In this document: one piece after another, positions 1-6,271 of the stretch
How the letters are laid out: every line of letters begins with the position of its first letter
Position numbering within the stretch: the stretch's first letter is position 1
Source of the DNA: Candidatus Odinarchaeota archaeon
Lineage (GTDB): Archaea; Asgardarchaeota; Baldrarchaeia; Baldrarchaeales; DXJG01
DNA length: 14,277 bases
Reading direction: 5' to 3'
Assembly (NCBI GenBank): GCA_021158895.1
Contig: JAGGSW010000156.1
Coordinates: forward strand, 1 to 14,277
Program-made: the position numbers and the translations under genes
Notes under the pieces: generated by a model
The model's database searches: none
Told to the model about the DNA's origin: nothing
What the model saw: only the letters and a program-made list of their open reading frames with translations

Positions 1-56
1 TCTAAAATTGAAAAAAAACTTAAGCCCACTATTTTTATACTAAAATTTACCAAGTT

Positions 57-67
57 ACTTTAAAAAC
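57..67 (+). promoter_or_regulatory. Candidate TATA box for the DUF54-rpp30-pop5 operon
   Basis: An ACTTTAAAAAC element lies about 50 nt before the first start codon, in otherwise featureless A/T-rich sequence. A start site about 25 nt downstream (near 88) would leave a short leader carrying the GGTGA ribosome binding site at 103-107. The call rests on position and resemblance to archaeal box A only. Confidence 0.4.
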
Positions 68-113
68 TACTTAATATCAACATAATTTCACTAATCTTAA
101 GTGGTGAATTTCT

Positions 114-566
114 TTGAGTATTAGAGTGGTATCAGTTGGCATCGAAACTTTTGCGCATGCAACCGAAGATCCAGAAAAAGTTCTTAAAAGCCTTAAGTTC
201 ATTTTGCCTGAAGAGATTCTTGATGAAGTCAAAATAAAGCGAGAAGAGTTAAAAGGACATTATAAAAATCCGATAATAATTTTTAGAACAGCTATAAGGA
301 GAAAAGGATTAGTTAAAAAGGTAATTTCACACATAGCTAAGATTTTATCCGAAAAAGATAAAAAACGGATAAAATCCTCTTTTGATAGAAGATTGGACCC
401 ATCAGGAAACTTGTATTTACGTTTTGATAAGCAAGAAGCATATCTAGGCAAAGCAGTTTTAACAGAAAGTGGAGACAGTATACGTGTAAAAATAGCTTTT
501 ACTTCTCATCCTTTAGAACTTAACAAAATTTTAGGTTTTTGTAAAGAAATCGGATTGGTGACGTAA
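114..566 (+). CDS. Exosome-associated RNA-binding protein, DUF54/COG1325 family
   Basis: This 150-residue protein looks like the archaeal DUF54/COG1325 family, which has a dsRBD-like fold and is annotated as a predicted exosome subunit from its conserved place in the exosome superoperon. Seen here: an N-terminal segment speaking of SVGIETFAHATED (about residues 7-19), then an EDP/EKVLKSL helix, a basic middle (residues 35-90) and the phrase FDRRLDPSGNLYLRFDKQEA (about 90-109), which is typical of the family. The start is TTG, chosen because GGTGA at 103-107 stands six bases before it. The stop directly abuts the TTG of the Rpp30 gene, so the two are surely cotranscribed. A direct biochemical role is not established for the family; exosome or RNase P assistance is inferred from context. 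Confidence 0.8.
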   Translation: MSIRVVSVGIETFAHATEDPEKVLKSLKFILPEEILDEVKIKREELKGHYKNPIIIFRTAIRRKGLVKKVISHIAKILSEKDKKRIKSSFDRRLDPSGNLYLRFDKQEAYLGKAVLTESGDSIRVKIAFTSHPLELNKILGFCKEIGLVT

Positions 567-1322
567 TTGAAAAAATACGTAGATATGTACGTGAGTTCAT
601 CTATTTTTCACTCTGAAAACCAAATCGATGAAATATTGCATATCATATCGGAACTAGGATACGCAATTATTTGCATATCCTTTAACAAAGGCTTTAGCGA
701 TTTTTTCGAGAAAATAAAACGAAAATCAGAAGATTTCGGTCTAGAAGTTTATCGGAGAATGAATCTTTTACCAAAAAATGTTCAAGAATTAAAAGCTAAA
801 CTACGTCAAATCCGGAGAAAATTTGAAATTATATCAGTCAAGTGTGTAGATAAAAAGATATGCGTAGCAGCTGCGAGAGATCGCAGAGTCGATACATTAA
901 ACTTCCCAACTCTTGAATCGCTAAAAAACTTCACGGAATCAACAGCTAATTTAGCTGCAGAAGGAGATACAGCCATCGAAATCTGCTTTAAAACTTTTTT
1001 AAATGTAAGGGGAATAAGAAGAGCTAGGCTCATTACCGAATCGAGAAAGGCTGCAAAAATTGCTTTAAAAAAGGGAATTAAAATAGTGATAGATAGTGGC
1101 GCGGAGAACATTTTTGAAATGCGAGGTCCCCAAGAACTATGTTCGCTAGGTTATTTACTAGATCTTCCTGAAGAATACATTGATCTAACAGTATCAGAAA
1201 TACCCTTTAACATCATCAAAACAAACCTGTCAAAATTATCTGCTAGTTTTGTTCTTCCAGGTGTTGAAATAGTTGATGTGGAGGAGAAAAATTGGTCAAA
1301 GAAGAGAGAAACAGATACATAG
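567..1322 (+). CDS. rnp3: Ribonuclease P protein component 3 (Rpp30)
   Basis: Rpp30 is a TIM-barrel-like protein subunit of archaeal RNase P; with Pop5 it supports the catalytic domain of the RNase P RNA that removes tRNA 5' leaders. The 251-residue product has normal family length. Visible features are the YVDMYV N-terminal strand, the RRMNLLPKNVQELK segment (about residues 63-76), the strand ISVKCVDKKICVAAARD (about 89-105) followed by RRVDTLNFP, and the RRARLITESRKAAKIA helix near residue 155. The start is TTG immediately after the previous stop, with GGTG at 557-560 as binding site. The 3' end overlaps pop5 by 31 bases, a common arrangement for these two partner proteins and consistent with stoichiometric production. 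Confidence 0.92.
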   Translation: MKKYVDMYVSSSIFHSENQIDEILHIISELGYAIICISFNKGFSDFFEKIKRKSEDFGLEVYRRMNLLPKNVQELKAKLRQIRRKFEIISVKCVDKKICVAAARDRRVDTLNFPTLESLKNFTESTANLAAEGDTAIEICFKTFLNVRGIRRARLITESRKAAKIALKKGIKIVIDSGAENIFEMRGPQELCSLGYLLDLPEEYIDLTVSEIPFNIIKTNLSKLSASFVLPGVEIVDVEEKNWSKKRETDT

Positions 1323-1609
1323 TCTTCAAAATATATTCAAACAGCGATGTTTCGAAGGAAGATTTAGCTAAAGATATCTGGAGAACTTTGTTAGCAATGT
1401 ATGGAGAATATGGAGCAAGTAAAACAAATTTTTGGTTAATCGAATACGATAAAAATACCAAAAAGGGCATAATAAGATGCACACACACGACAGTTAACAT
1501 GATGCGTACAGTTCTAGCATTCACAACCAAGATAGCAGAAACACCAGTCATAATAAAAACATTGGGAATATCCGGTACAATAAAAGCTGCAAAAGAAAAA
1601 TTTTACTGA
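1292..1609 (+). CDS. rnp2: Ribonuclease P protein component 2 (Pop5)
   Basis: Pop5/Rpp14 family subunit of archaeal RNase P and partner of Rpp30. The 105-residue protein is slightly short but complete. It shows the RYIVFKIYS first strand (about residues 8-16), the LAKDIWRTLLAMYGEYGAS helix region (25-43), the NFWLIEYDKNTKKGIIRCTH hairpin (46-65) and the VRT-like MRTVLAF helix, which together make up the family's ferredoxin-like RRM fold. The TTG start is set by a strong GGAGGAG at 1280-1286, inside the rpp30 coding sequence, so translation is probably coupled. In many archaea psmA follows directly; here it does not, and an RNA gene and two opposing genes come next. Confidence 0.92.
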   Translation: MVKEERNRYIVFKIYSNSDVSKEDLAKDIWRTLLAMYGEYGASKTNFWLIEYDKNTKKGIIRCTHTTVNMMRTVLAFTTKIAETPVIIKTLGISGTIKAAKEKFY

Positions 1610-1710
1610 GCCTTGAACGAGACATTTAACCAATATAGATCGCAATATGAATTAAAAGGTTTAAATAAAGCCCAATTCAAGATAATTAACAACTAAAATA
1701 CACCAAAAAC

Positions 1711-1717
1711 CTTAAAA
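1711..1717 (+). promoter_or_regulatory. Candidate TATA box for the C/D-box sRNA
   Basis: CTTAAAA preceded by purine-rich CCAAAAAC is centred about 26 nt upstream of the predicted 5' end of the sRNA near 1738-1740, the normal archaeal box A distance. A second A/T element (TTAAATA, 1723-1729) is probably too close. Prediction by position only. Confidence 0.35.
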
Positions 1718-1737
1718 CTACATTAAATATTTATTTC

Positions 1738-1804
1738 TTGGAGATGATGACGCCGTCCCAGACAGAGTTATCGCAATGATGAGCTCGCGACGATCGTGAT
1801 CCGC
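1738..1804 (+). ncRNA. Candidate C/D-box sRNA guiding 2'-O-methylation of 23S rRNA (P-loop and helix 93)
   Basis: A compact island (31 of 53 bases G or C in 1751-1803, in strongly A/T-rich surroundings) has the archaeal C/D sRNA layout. C box ATGATGA is at 1744-1750, a 12-nt guide at 1751-1762, D' CAGA at 1763-1766, a 9-nt loop, C' box ATGATGA at 1776-1782, a 13-nt guide at 1783-1795 and D box GTGA at 1796-1799. GGA (1740-1742) can pair with TCC (1800-1802) as a terminal stem. Both D boxes depart from CUGA. The D' guide pairs with the conserved 23S P-loop CUGGGGCGGC, and the N+5 rule points to the base equivalent to E. coli G2251. The D guide complements the CGUCGUGAG region of helix 93, pointing to about G2592. 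Target matches are from recalled rRNA sequence. L7Ae, Nop5 and fibrillarin would bind it. Confidence 0.68.
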
Positions 1805-1825
1805 TACATTTTATAAAGAGTCTCT

Positions 1826-2248
1826 CTACGTTTCTATAATCTCTACGTTATGTATTTTCCCCTCAAAGAATTGCCAGGCTGCTATTTCATATTTCTCTTC
1901 TCCTAAGACCCCAATTATCAACCAAACTACTGGATTTATTTCCATGTATTCTCTATCGATTGCTGAGGGTTGTGGAGAAGCGGGATGCGAATGAAATATA
2001 CCAATGATATCTTCTCCTATTTTTTCAACTTCCATATAAGTTTCGTAGAGGATCGTGGGATCTATTGAAAAGCGGATAGATGATTTAGCCATATTGGGTG
2101 TAAACTTTATTCTTTTGACTATTGCGGTTTTATTTTTGACTACTCCAATCAATAAACCGCAAATCTCGATATTAGGGTTTTTTAAAGCTTCCTTAACTAT
2201 TTTCTCCAAATAATTCTTGAGGATTACTATTTTTTCTATTTTCTGCAT
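1826..2248 (-). CDS. JAMM/MPN+ (Mov34/PAD-1 family) zinc metalloprotease
   Basis: This 140-residue protein is a single MPN+ domain. The catalytic set is visible: E28 in the EICGLLIG stretch, H86 and H88 in IFHSHP, S95 and D98 in PSAID. Such archaeal enzymes are thought or shown to cleave isopeptide or linear bonds of ubiquitin-like SAMP modifiers; substrate here is unknown. The gap from the second histidine to the aspartate is one residue shorter than I recall for AfJAMM and AMSH (ten rather than eleven positions). The ATG start is supported by AGGAG located at the very end of the upstream AsnC gene, so the two form a minus-strand operon. It converges on the C/D sRNA and RNase P operon. Its family link to proteasome biology fits the nearby psmA, but that is inference. 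Confidence 0.88.
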   Translation of the reverse strand: MQKIEKIVILKNYLEKIVKEALKNPNIEICGLLIGVVKNKTAIVKRIKFTPNMAKSSIRFSIDPTILYETYMEVEKIGEDIIGIFHSHPASPQPSAIDREYMEINPVVWLIIGVLGEEKYEIAAWQFFEGKIHNVEIIET

Positions 2249-2253
2249 GATTC

Positions 2254-2706
2254 TTACTCCTGAAGAAGATCCTTGAGTATTAAATATGTTTCAACGTTTC
2301 TTGTTTCTCCCAAAACTTCCAGTTTTTCTTCCAAAAATCTACTTAAAGCACCTAAATCTTCAACATTAATCTTTAGTAATAAAATTGTTCGACCTGCTAG
2401 GAAATATGCTTCTGACACCTCTTCCATGCCTCTAAGCTTCTCAACTAACTTGCTGATTTCCTTAACGTCTATAGGTACGCTAATAAAAGCTTGAACGCTT
2501 TTTCCTATTTTAACAGGATCTATTACGACCGTAAATCTCCTTATTACACCCTCTTTAATCAATTTTCTGACCCTTCTTCTAACAGTTACCTCTGTTCTTC
2601 CGATTTCCTCAGCTATTTTTCGATAACTCATTCTTCCATCTCTTTTTAATAACTCGATAATTTTCCTATCTATTTTATCTATCTTCACCACTTTTTTCAC
2701 CAACAC
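2254..2706 (-). CDS. Lrp/AsnC family transcriptional regulator
   Basis: A feast/famine-type DNA-binding regulator of 150 residues. An N-terminal AsnC winged HTH covers about residues 10-58 (KIDRKIIELLKRDGRMSYRK, then IGRTEVTVRRRVRKL as recognition helix), and a C-terminal RAM/AsnC ligand-sensing domain about residues 70-146. The longest frame begins with GTG at 2706, but a GGTGA sequence within the first codons stands five bases before GTG at codon 6 (2689-2691), so the true start may be there, giving 145 residues. It lies five bases upstream of the JAMM protease gene and is divergent from the membrane-protein gene at 2809. An imperfect palindrome at 2711-2725 and the A/T palindrome at 2749-2760 lie in the shared promoter region and could be autoregulatory sites. 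The effector is unknown. Confidence 0.9.
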   Translation of the reverse strand: MLVKKVVKIDKIDRKIIELLKRDGRMSYRKIAEEIGRTEVTVRRRVRKLIKEGVIRRFTVVIDPVKIGKSVQAFISVPIDVKEISKLVEKLRGMEEVSEAYFLAGRTILLLKINVEDLGALSRFLEEKLEVLGETRNVETYLILKDLLQE

Positions 2707-2764
2707 TATGAGTATAAACTATTCAAGAACAATTATGGTGTCAAGCGAAAAATTAATTTTACAT

Positions 2765-2772
2765 CTTTATAG
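2765..2772 (+). promoter_or_regulatory. Candidate TATA box for the 2809 membrane-protein gene
   Basis: CTTTATAG lies 37-44 bases before the ATG at 2809, so transcription would begin near 2795 with a short leader containing AGGTG at 2798-2802. The element sits in the divergent region shared with the AsnC regulator gene. Positional prediction only. Confidence 0.35.
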
Positions 2773-2808
2773 GTTTCTCATACACTAAATTCTAGATAGG
2801 TGTTAAAG

Positions 2809-3213
2809 ATGTATCAGAGAAAAATGGCATATGGCAGCATAGAAAATGGATTAATAAGAACGACTATTATCTCCATAGTTATAGTTGTATTGTCCTTAGT
2901 CTTTATATTTGGTTTCTGGGGCGATTTATTCCCCTTTAGTAGAATTGCAGAATTCCTTACTAACATAAACCCTAAACTACTCGATGCAGTAGAAATAATA
3001 TTGCTTATACTAACGTACGCTTTTGCCTTAATTTTTGTAGCAATGATAAGAGAGTGGATGAGAGAAGTTGCAGGGTGGGTCGAAGTAATTGGGCTTGGAG
3101 TAATAGTAATGATCTTAGCAGGCGTCTTATTTTCATGGATCCACGCTTTAATCACATTTGTTGGCTGCGCACTGTTCGTAACTTATCTTTACTTCGTTCA
3201 AAGGGAAGAATGA
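2809..3213 (+). CDS. Small four-helix membrane protein, unknown function
   Basis: I do not recognise the family. The ATG at 2809 is preferred over the GTG at 2800 because AGGTG (2798-2802) lies six bases before it; the GTG overlaps that site. The 134-residue product has a short basic N-terminus, then hydrophobic spans at about residues 17-37, 59-79, 91-110 and 112-130, and ends in a charged QREE tail. A FWGDLFPFSRIAEFL loop follows the first span and REWMREVAGW joins the second and third. It is monocistronic between the divergent AsnC regulator and psmA, whose promoter starts only a few bases after its stop. Control by the neighbouring AsnC protein is possible but not shown. Confidence 0.7.
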   Translation: MYQRKMAYGSIENGLIRTTIISIVIVVLSLVFIFGFWGDLFPFSRIAEFLTNINPKLLDAVEIILLILTYAFALIFVAMIREWMREVAGWVEVIGLGVIVMILAGVLFSWIHALITFVGCALFVTYLYFVQREE

Positions 3214-3214
3214 C

Positions 3215-3227
3215 ACAAAATTTATAA
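3215..3227 (+). promoter_or_regulatory. Likely BRE plus TATA box of the psmA superoperon
   Basis: ACAAAA followed by TTTATAA closely resembles a consensus archaeal BRE/TATA pair. Initiation about 25 nt downstream (near 3250) would give a leader of roughly 90 nt before the psmA ATG. A weaker second element (AATTTTAACG, about 3274-3283) could instead start transcription nearer to the gene. Confidence 0.5.
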
Positions 3228-3338
3228 CCTTCAGAATCTAAATCGGTTAGACTACCATGAGCTCTTCACGCCAAATTTTAACGTAAAGTCAATAACTTTT
3301 TACTTTCCTAAATCTTAACATTATATGGGGGATAATAT

Positions 3339-4049
3339 ATGTTCACACCTGGGTTCGGATATGATCGTGCTATAACAATATTTAGTCCTGATGGTAGGTT
3401 ATTCCAAGTTGAATATGCTTTAGAAGCCGTAAAACGTGGTACAACAGCTGTTGGAGTAAGATGCCCTGAAGGAGTCGTCTTAGCAGTAGAAAAAAGAGTA
3501 GTTCCATTACAAGAATCTGTAGAAAAAATATTTATTATTGATGACCACATCGGCACCGCAATTGCTGGATTAACTTCGGATGCAAGAATTTTAGTGGCTG
3601 AAGCTAGGCTTCAAGCACAACTTAACAAATTAAATTATGATACCCCGATACCCGTTGAAATTTTAACTAAAAAAATTGGAGATTTAAAACAACTATATAC
3701 TCAACATGCGGGAGTAAGACCTTTTGGGGTGTCTCTTCTAATTGCGGGCGTAGACGAATATGGCCCGCACCTATACGTAACTGATCCGTCCGGAACGTAC
3801 TGGGGTTATAAGGCTACAGCAATCGGTGCTGGCGCATCTTCAGCGATAGAAGTGCTTGAAAAAGAGTACAAAGACGACTTAAGTATAGATTCAGCTATTT
3901 TATTGGCGCTAAAATCTCTAAAAAAAGCAATGGGTAATGAATTTGACTCAAAAAAAGTAGAAGTTGCTATAGCACTAATGAAAACTAAGAAATTTGAAAA
4001 ACTTTCACCGGAAGATGTTGAAAAGTATCTTCAAAAGCTTAGCGAGTAA
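3339..4049 (+). CDS. psmA: Proteasome alpha subunit
   Basis: Alpha subunit of the archaeal 20S proteasome; heptameric alpha rings gate the proteolytic chamber formed by beta subunits. The 236-residue protein begins with the family signature GYDRAITIFSPDGRLFQVEY (residues 7-26), including the YDR gating segment, followed by the ALEAVKRGTTAVGV strand region. K63 in SVEKIF corresponds by position to the lysine that binds the HbYX tail of PAN-type ATPases. It lacks the beta-type catalytic N-terminal threonine, as expected. The ATG start follows GGGGGAT at 3327-3333. It is the first gene of the long operon; SBDS starts 12 bases after its stop. No beta subunit gene is in the window. Confidence 0.97.
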   Translation: MFTPGFGYDRAITIFSPDGRLFQVEYALEAVKRGTTAVGVRCPEGVVLAVEKRVVPLQESVEKIFIIDDHIGTAIAGLTSDARILVAEARLQAQLNKLNYDTPIPVEILTKKIGDLKQLYTQHAGVRPFGVSLLIAGVDEYGPHLYVTDPSGTYWGYKATAIGAGASSAIEVLEKEYKDDLSIDSAILLALKSLKKAMGNEFDSKKVEVAIALMKTKKFEKLSPEDVEKYLQKLSE

Positions 4050-4061
4050 AGGTGAGAGGCG

Positions 4062-4787
4062 TTGAGTGAGATCAGAGGCGAGAAGTGGGTTAGACTTGAA
4101 AACGCTATTATAGCGAGACTTGAAACCCATGGAACACGTTTCGAAATAATTGTAGATCCTAAACTGGCATGGGAACTAAAAGAAGGTAAGGACGTCGATA
4201 TAAGAGAGGTATTGAAAGGATACGTAGTTTTTGAAGATTTAAAGCATGGAAAAAGAGCCTCTGAAGAAAAATTGAAAGAGGCTTTTGGAACAGATGACAT
4301 TTTCGAAATTGCAAAAATAATTATCAAAAAGGGACAATTACAATTGACTGCAGAACAAAGAAGAAAAATGATTGAAGAGAAGAAGAAAAGAATAATTGAT
4401 CTCATTTCAAAGTACTGTATCAACCCCCAGACAGGGCTTCCGCATCCCCCTGTAAGAATCGAAAAAGCATTAGAAGAAGCCAAGGCAGCGATAGATCCCT
4501 TTAAAGACCCTGAAACACAACTCAAAGACATTGTTAAAGCATTGCAGCCAATTATACCCATTAGAATGGAGATGGTAACCCTCAAAATCAGGGTTCCAGC
4601 TGTTTACACAGGTAAAGTTTACGGATTAATAGTTAACACCAGTAACCTACTTGAAGAAAGATGGTTAGCGGATGGATCGCTTGAAGCGCAAATAGAGTTG
4701 CCAGCAGGAGTTAAGGTGGATTTCTTAGAAAAAATAAATAAAATTACAAAGGGACAAACAAGGGTTGAGGTCGTTAAAAAATTTTAA
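4062..4787 (+). CDS. Ribosome maturation protein SBDS/Sdo1 homolog
   Basis: Archaeal ortholog of the Shwachman-Bodian-Diamond protein, which in eukaryotes helps EFL1/eIF2 systems release eIF6 from the nascent large subunit. The 241-residue product has the usual three domains: an N-terminal FYSH domain (about 1-90, with VRLENAIIARLETHGTRFEI and the KGQLQLTAEQRRKM helix start near 100), a central three-helix domain (about 105-170, containing NPQTGLPHPPVRIEKALEEA) and a C-terminal ferredoxin-like domain (about 170-241). The start is TTG, set by GGTGA at 4051-4055 just after the psmA stop. It is followed by rrp4 after a 12-base gap. Confidence 0.95.
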   Translation: MSEIRGEKWVRLENAIIARLETHGTRFEIIVDPKLAWELKEGKDVDIREVLKGYVVFEDLKHGKRASEEKLKEAFGTDDIFEIAKIIIKKGQLQLTAEQRRKMIEEKKKRIIDLISKYCINPQTGLPHPPVRIEKALEEAKAAIDPFKDPETQLKDIVKALQPIIPIRMEMVTLKIRVPAVYTGKVYGLIVNTSNLLEERWLADGSLEAQIELPAGVKVDFLEKINKITKGQTRVEVVKKF

Positions 4788-4799
4788 CAGGTGAATAAA

Positions 4800-5498
4800 A
4801 TGCCAATATATTTTCAAAGTAAGGATATAGTTTTGCCAGGAGATCTTCTGGCTGAAGGAGACTATAAGGCTGGTACAGGCACATTTAAAGAAGATTCTAA
4901 AATATATTCTGCAGTTATCGGGTTATTTGAAATTAGAGGAAAAATACTTCGCGTGATTTCTCTTGAAGGCACTTACATTCCAAGACCAAATGATGTAGTT
5001 ATTGGGAAAATCGTAGATGTTTCCCCAACAAACTGGAAAGTTGAAATAAGAGCTCCATACCTCGCAAATTTACCCGCAGCAAATTATTTTGAAAAACCAA
5101 TAGATCCATTAAAGGAAGACATTAGAAGACACCTAAATGTTGGCGACATAATTGTCGCAAAAATAGTATCTTTCAATAGAACTCAAGACCCTCTTTTAAC
5201 TACTAAAGAAAGAGGTCTCGGAAAGCTTAGAGGTGGAAGAATAATTGAAATGGCATGCACAAAAATACCGAGGCTCATTGGCCGTAAAGGTTCCATGGTA
5301 AACATGATTAAAGAGGAGACTGGTTGTAGAATAGTAGTCGGCCAAAACGGAAGAGTATGGGTCTCGTGTAAAAAACCCGAATATGAAGAACTAATTGAGA
5401 AAGTAATTAGAAAAATTGAGTTAGAAGCTCACACATCTGGACTTACAGATAGGGTAAGAGAACTTATAAGAAGAGAAAAGGAGAGGTTAGAAAAATGA
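4800..5498 (+). CDS. rrp4: Exosome complex RNA-binding protein Rrp4
   Basis: Cap subunit of the archaeal exosome; it binds RNA and feeds it into the Rrp41/Rrp42 ring. The 232-residue protein has an N-terminal domain (about 1-60, KDIVLPGDLLAEG then GTYIPRPNDVVIG), an S1 domain (about 62-135) and a KH domain (about 145-210) with the IGRKGSM loop at residues 160-166. The ATG at 4800 is preferred over an in-frame GTG at 4791 because AGGTGA (4789-4794) would then act as binding site five bases upstream; the GTG is part of that site. The stop overlaps the rrp41 start in an ATGA quartet, implying coupled translation. Confidence 0.96.
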   Translation: MPIYFQSKDIVLPGDLLAEGDYKAGTGTFKEDSKIYSAVIGLFEIRGKILRVISLEGTYIPRPNDVVIGKIVDVSPTNWKVEIRAPYLANLPAANYFEKPIDPLKEDIRRHLNVGDIIVAKIVSFNRTQDPLLTTKERGLGKLRGGRIIEMACTKIPRLIGRKGSMVNMIKEETGCRIVVGQNGRVWVSCKKPEYEELIEKVIRKIELEAHTSGLTDRVRELIRREKERLEK

Positions 5499-6271
5499 AG
5501 ATTATTAAACACGAGATACCCGAGAAATTAATTACTGAAGATGGTATAAGGACAGATGGAAGAAAACCTCATGAACTTAGACCAACAAAACTTGAAGTAG
5601 GAATTTTAAAAAGGGCTGATGGATCAGCCTATATAGAACAAGGAAAAAATAAAATAATGGTTGCTGTATATGGGCCAAGAGAACTTCATCCAAGACATTT
5701 AGCCCTACCAGATAGAGCTCTCTTAAGATGTTTTTATAGAATGGCGTCCTTTTCGGTTCAGGAGAGAAAAAGCCCAGCCCCAAGTAGAAGAGAAATAGAA
5801 TTATCAAAAGTTATTAGAGAAGCTCTAGAACCGGTTATATTCCTGGAAAGATTCCCGAAAACAGCAATAGATGTTTTCATAGAAGTACTTCAAGCAGACG
5901 GAGGAACAAGATGTGCTAGCATAACAACAGCAGCTCTCGCCTTAGCTGACGCAGGAATACCAATGAGAGACCTTGTTTCAGCTGTAGCGGTTGGGAAAGT
6001 AGATGGATATATAGTTCTAGATATAAATGATTTAGAAGACAAATACGGCGAAGGAGATATGCCAACTGCTATAATGCCCCGAAAAAAGGAAGTTACACTT
6101 ATTCAACTTGATGGGCGGTGGACGCCCGAAGAATTTAAACAAGGATTTGAACTTGCAATAAAAGGTTGTGAACAAATATATCAGCTTCAAAGAGAAGCTC
6201 TAAAAAGAAGATATCTTGAAATAAGAGAACAAGCAGCAAAGGAGATGGAGGAACGTGCAGAAAATCCATAA
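5495..6271 (+). CDS. rrp41: Exosome complex catalytic subunit Rrp41
   Basis: RNase PH-type catalytic subunit of the archaeal exosome, performing phosphorolytic 3'-5' RNA decay in a hexameric ring with Rrp42. The 258-residue protein keeps the residues expected for activity: basic R98/R99 in SRRE, the GGTR phosphate-binding loop at 136-139, and D182 and D188 in EDKYGEGD, the same positions as the catalytic aspartates known from Sulfolobus Rrp41. The family phrase DGRKPHELRP is at 21-30. Its ATG overlaps the rrp4 stop by four bases, and its 3' end overlaps rrp42 by 17 bases. All three ring and cap genes are therefore one translational unit. Confidence 0.97.
   Translation: MKIIKHEIPEKLITEDGIRTDGRKPHELRPTKLEVGILKRADGSAYIEQGKNKIMVAVYGPRELHPRHLALPDRALLRCFYRMASFSVQERKSPAPSRREIELSKVIREALEPVIFLERFPKTAIDVFIEVLQADGGTRCASITTAALALADAGIPMRDLVSAVAVGKVDGYIVLDINDLEDKYGEGDMPTAIMPRKKEVTLIQLDGRWTPEEFKQGFELAIKGCEQIYQLQREALKRRYLEIREQAAKEMEERAENP

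Noticed and set aside
3241..3275. Stretch with GGTTAGACTACC and GAGCTCTTCACGCC resembling a tRNA D-arm and anticodon arm in the psmA leader.
   Set aside because: No acceptor stem or T-arm can be found around it and the arms do not pair in tRNA geometry; most likely chance, at best a remnant.
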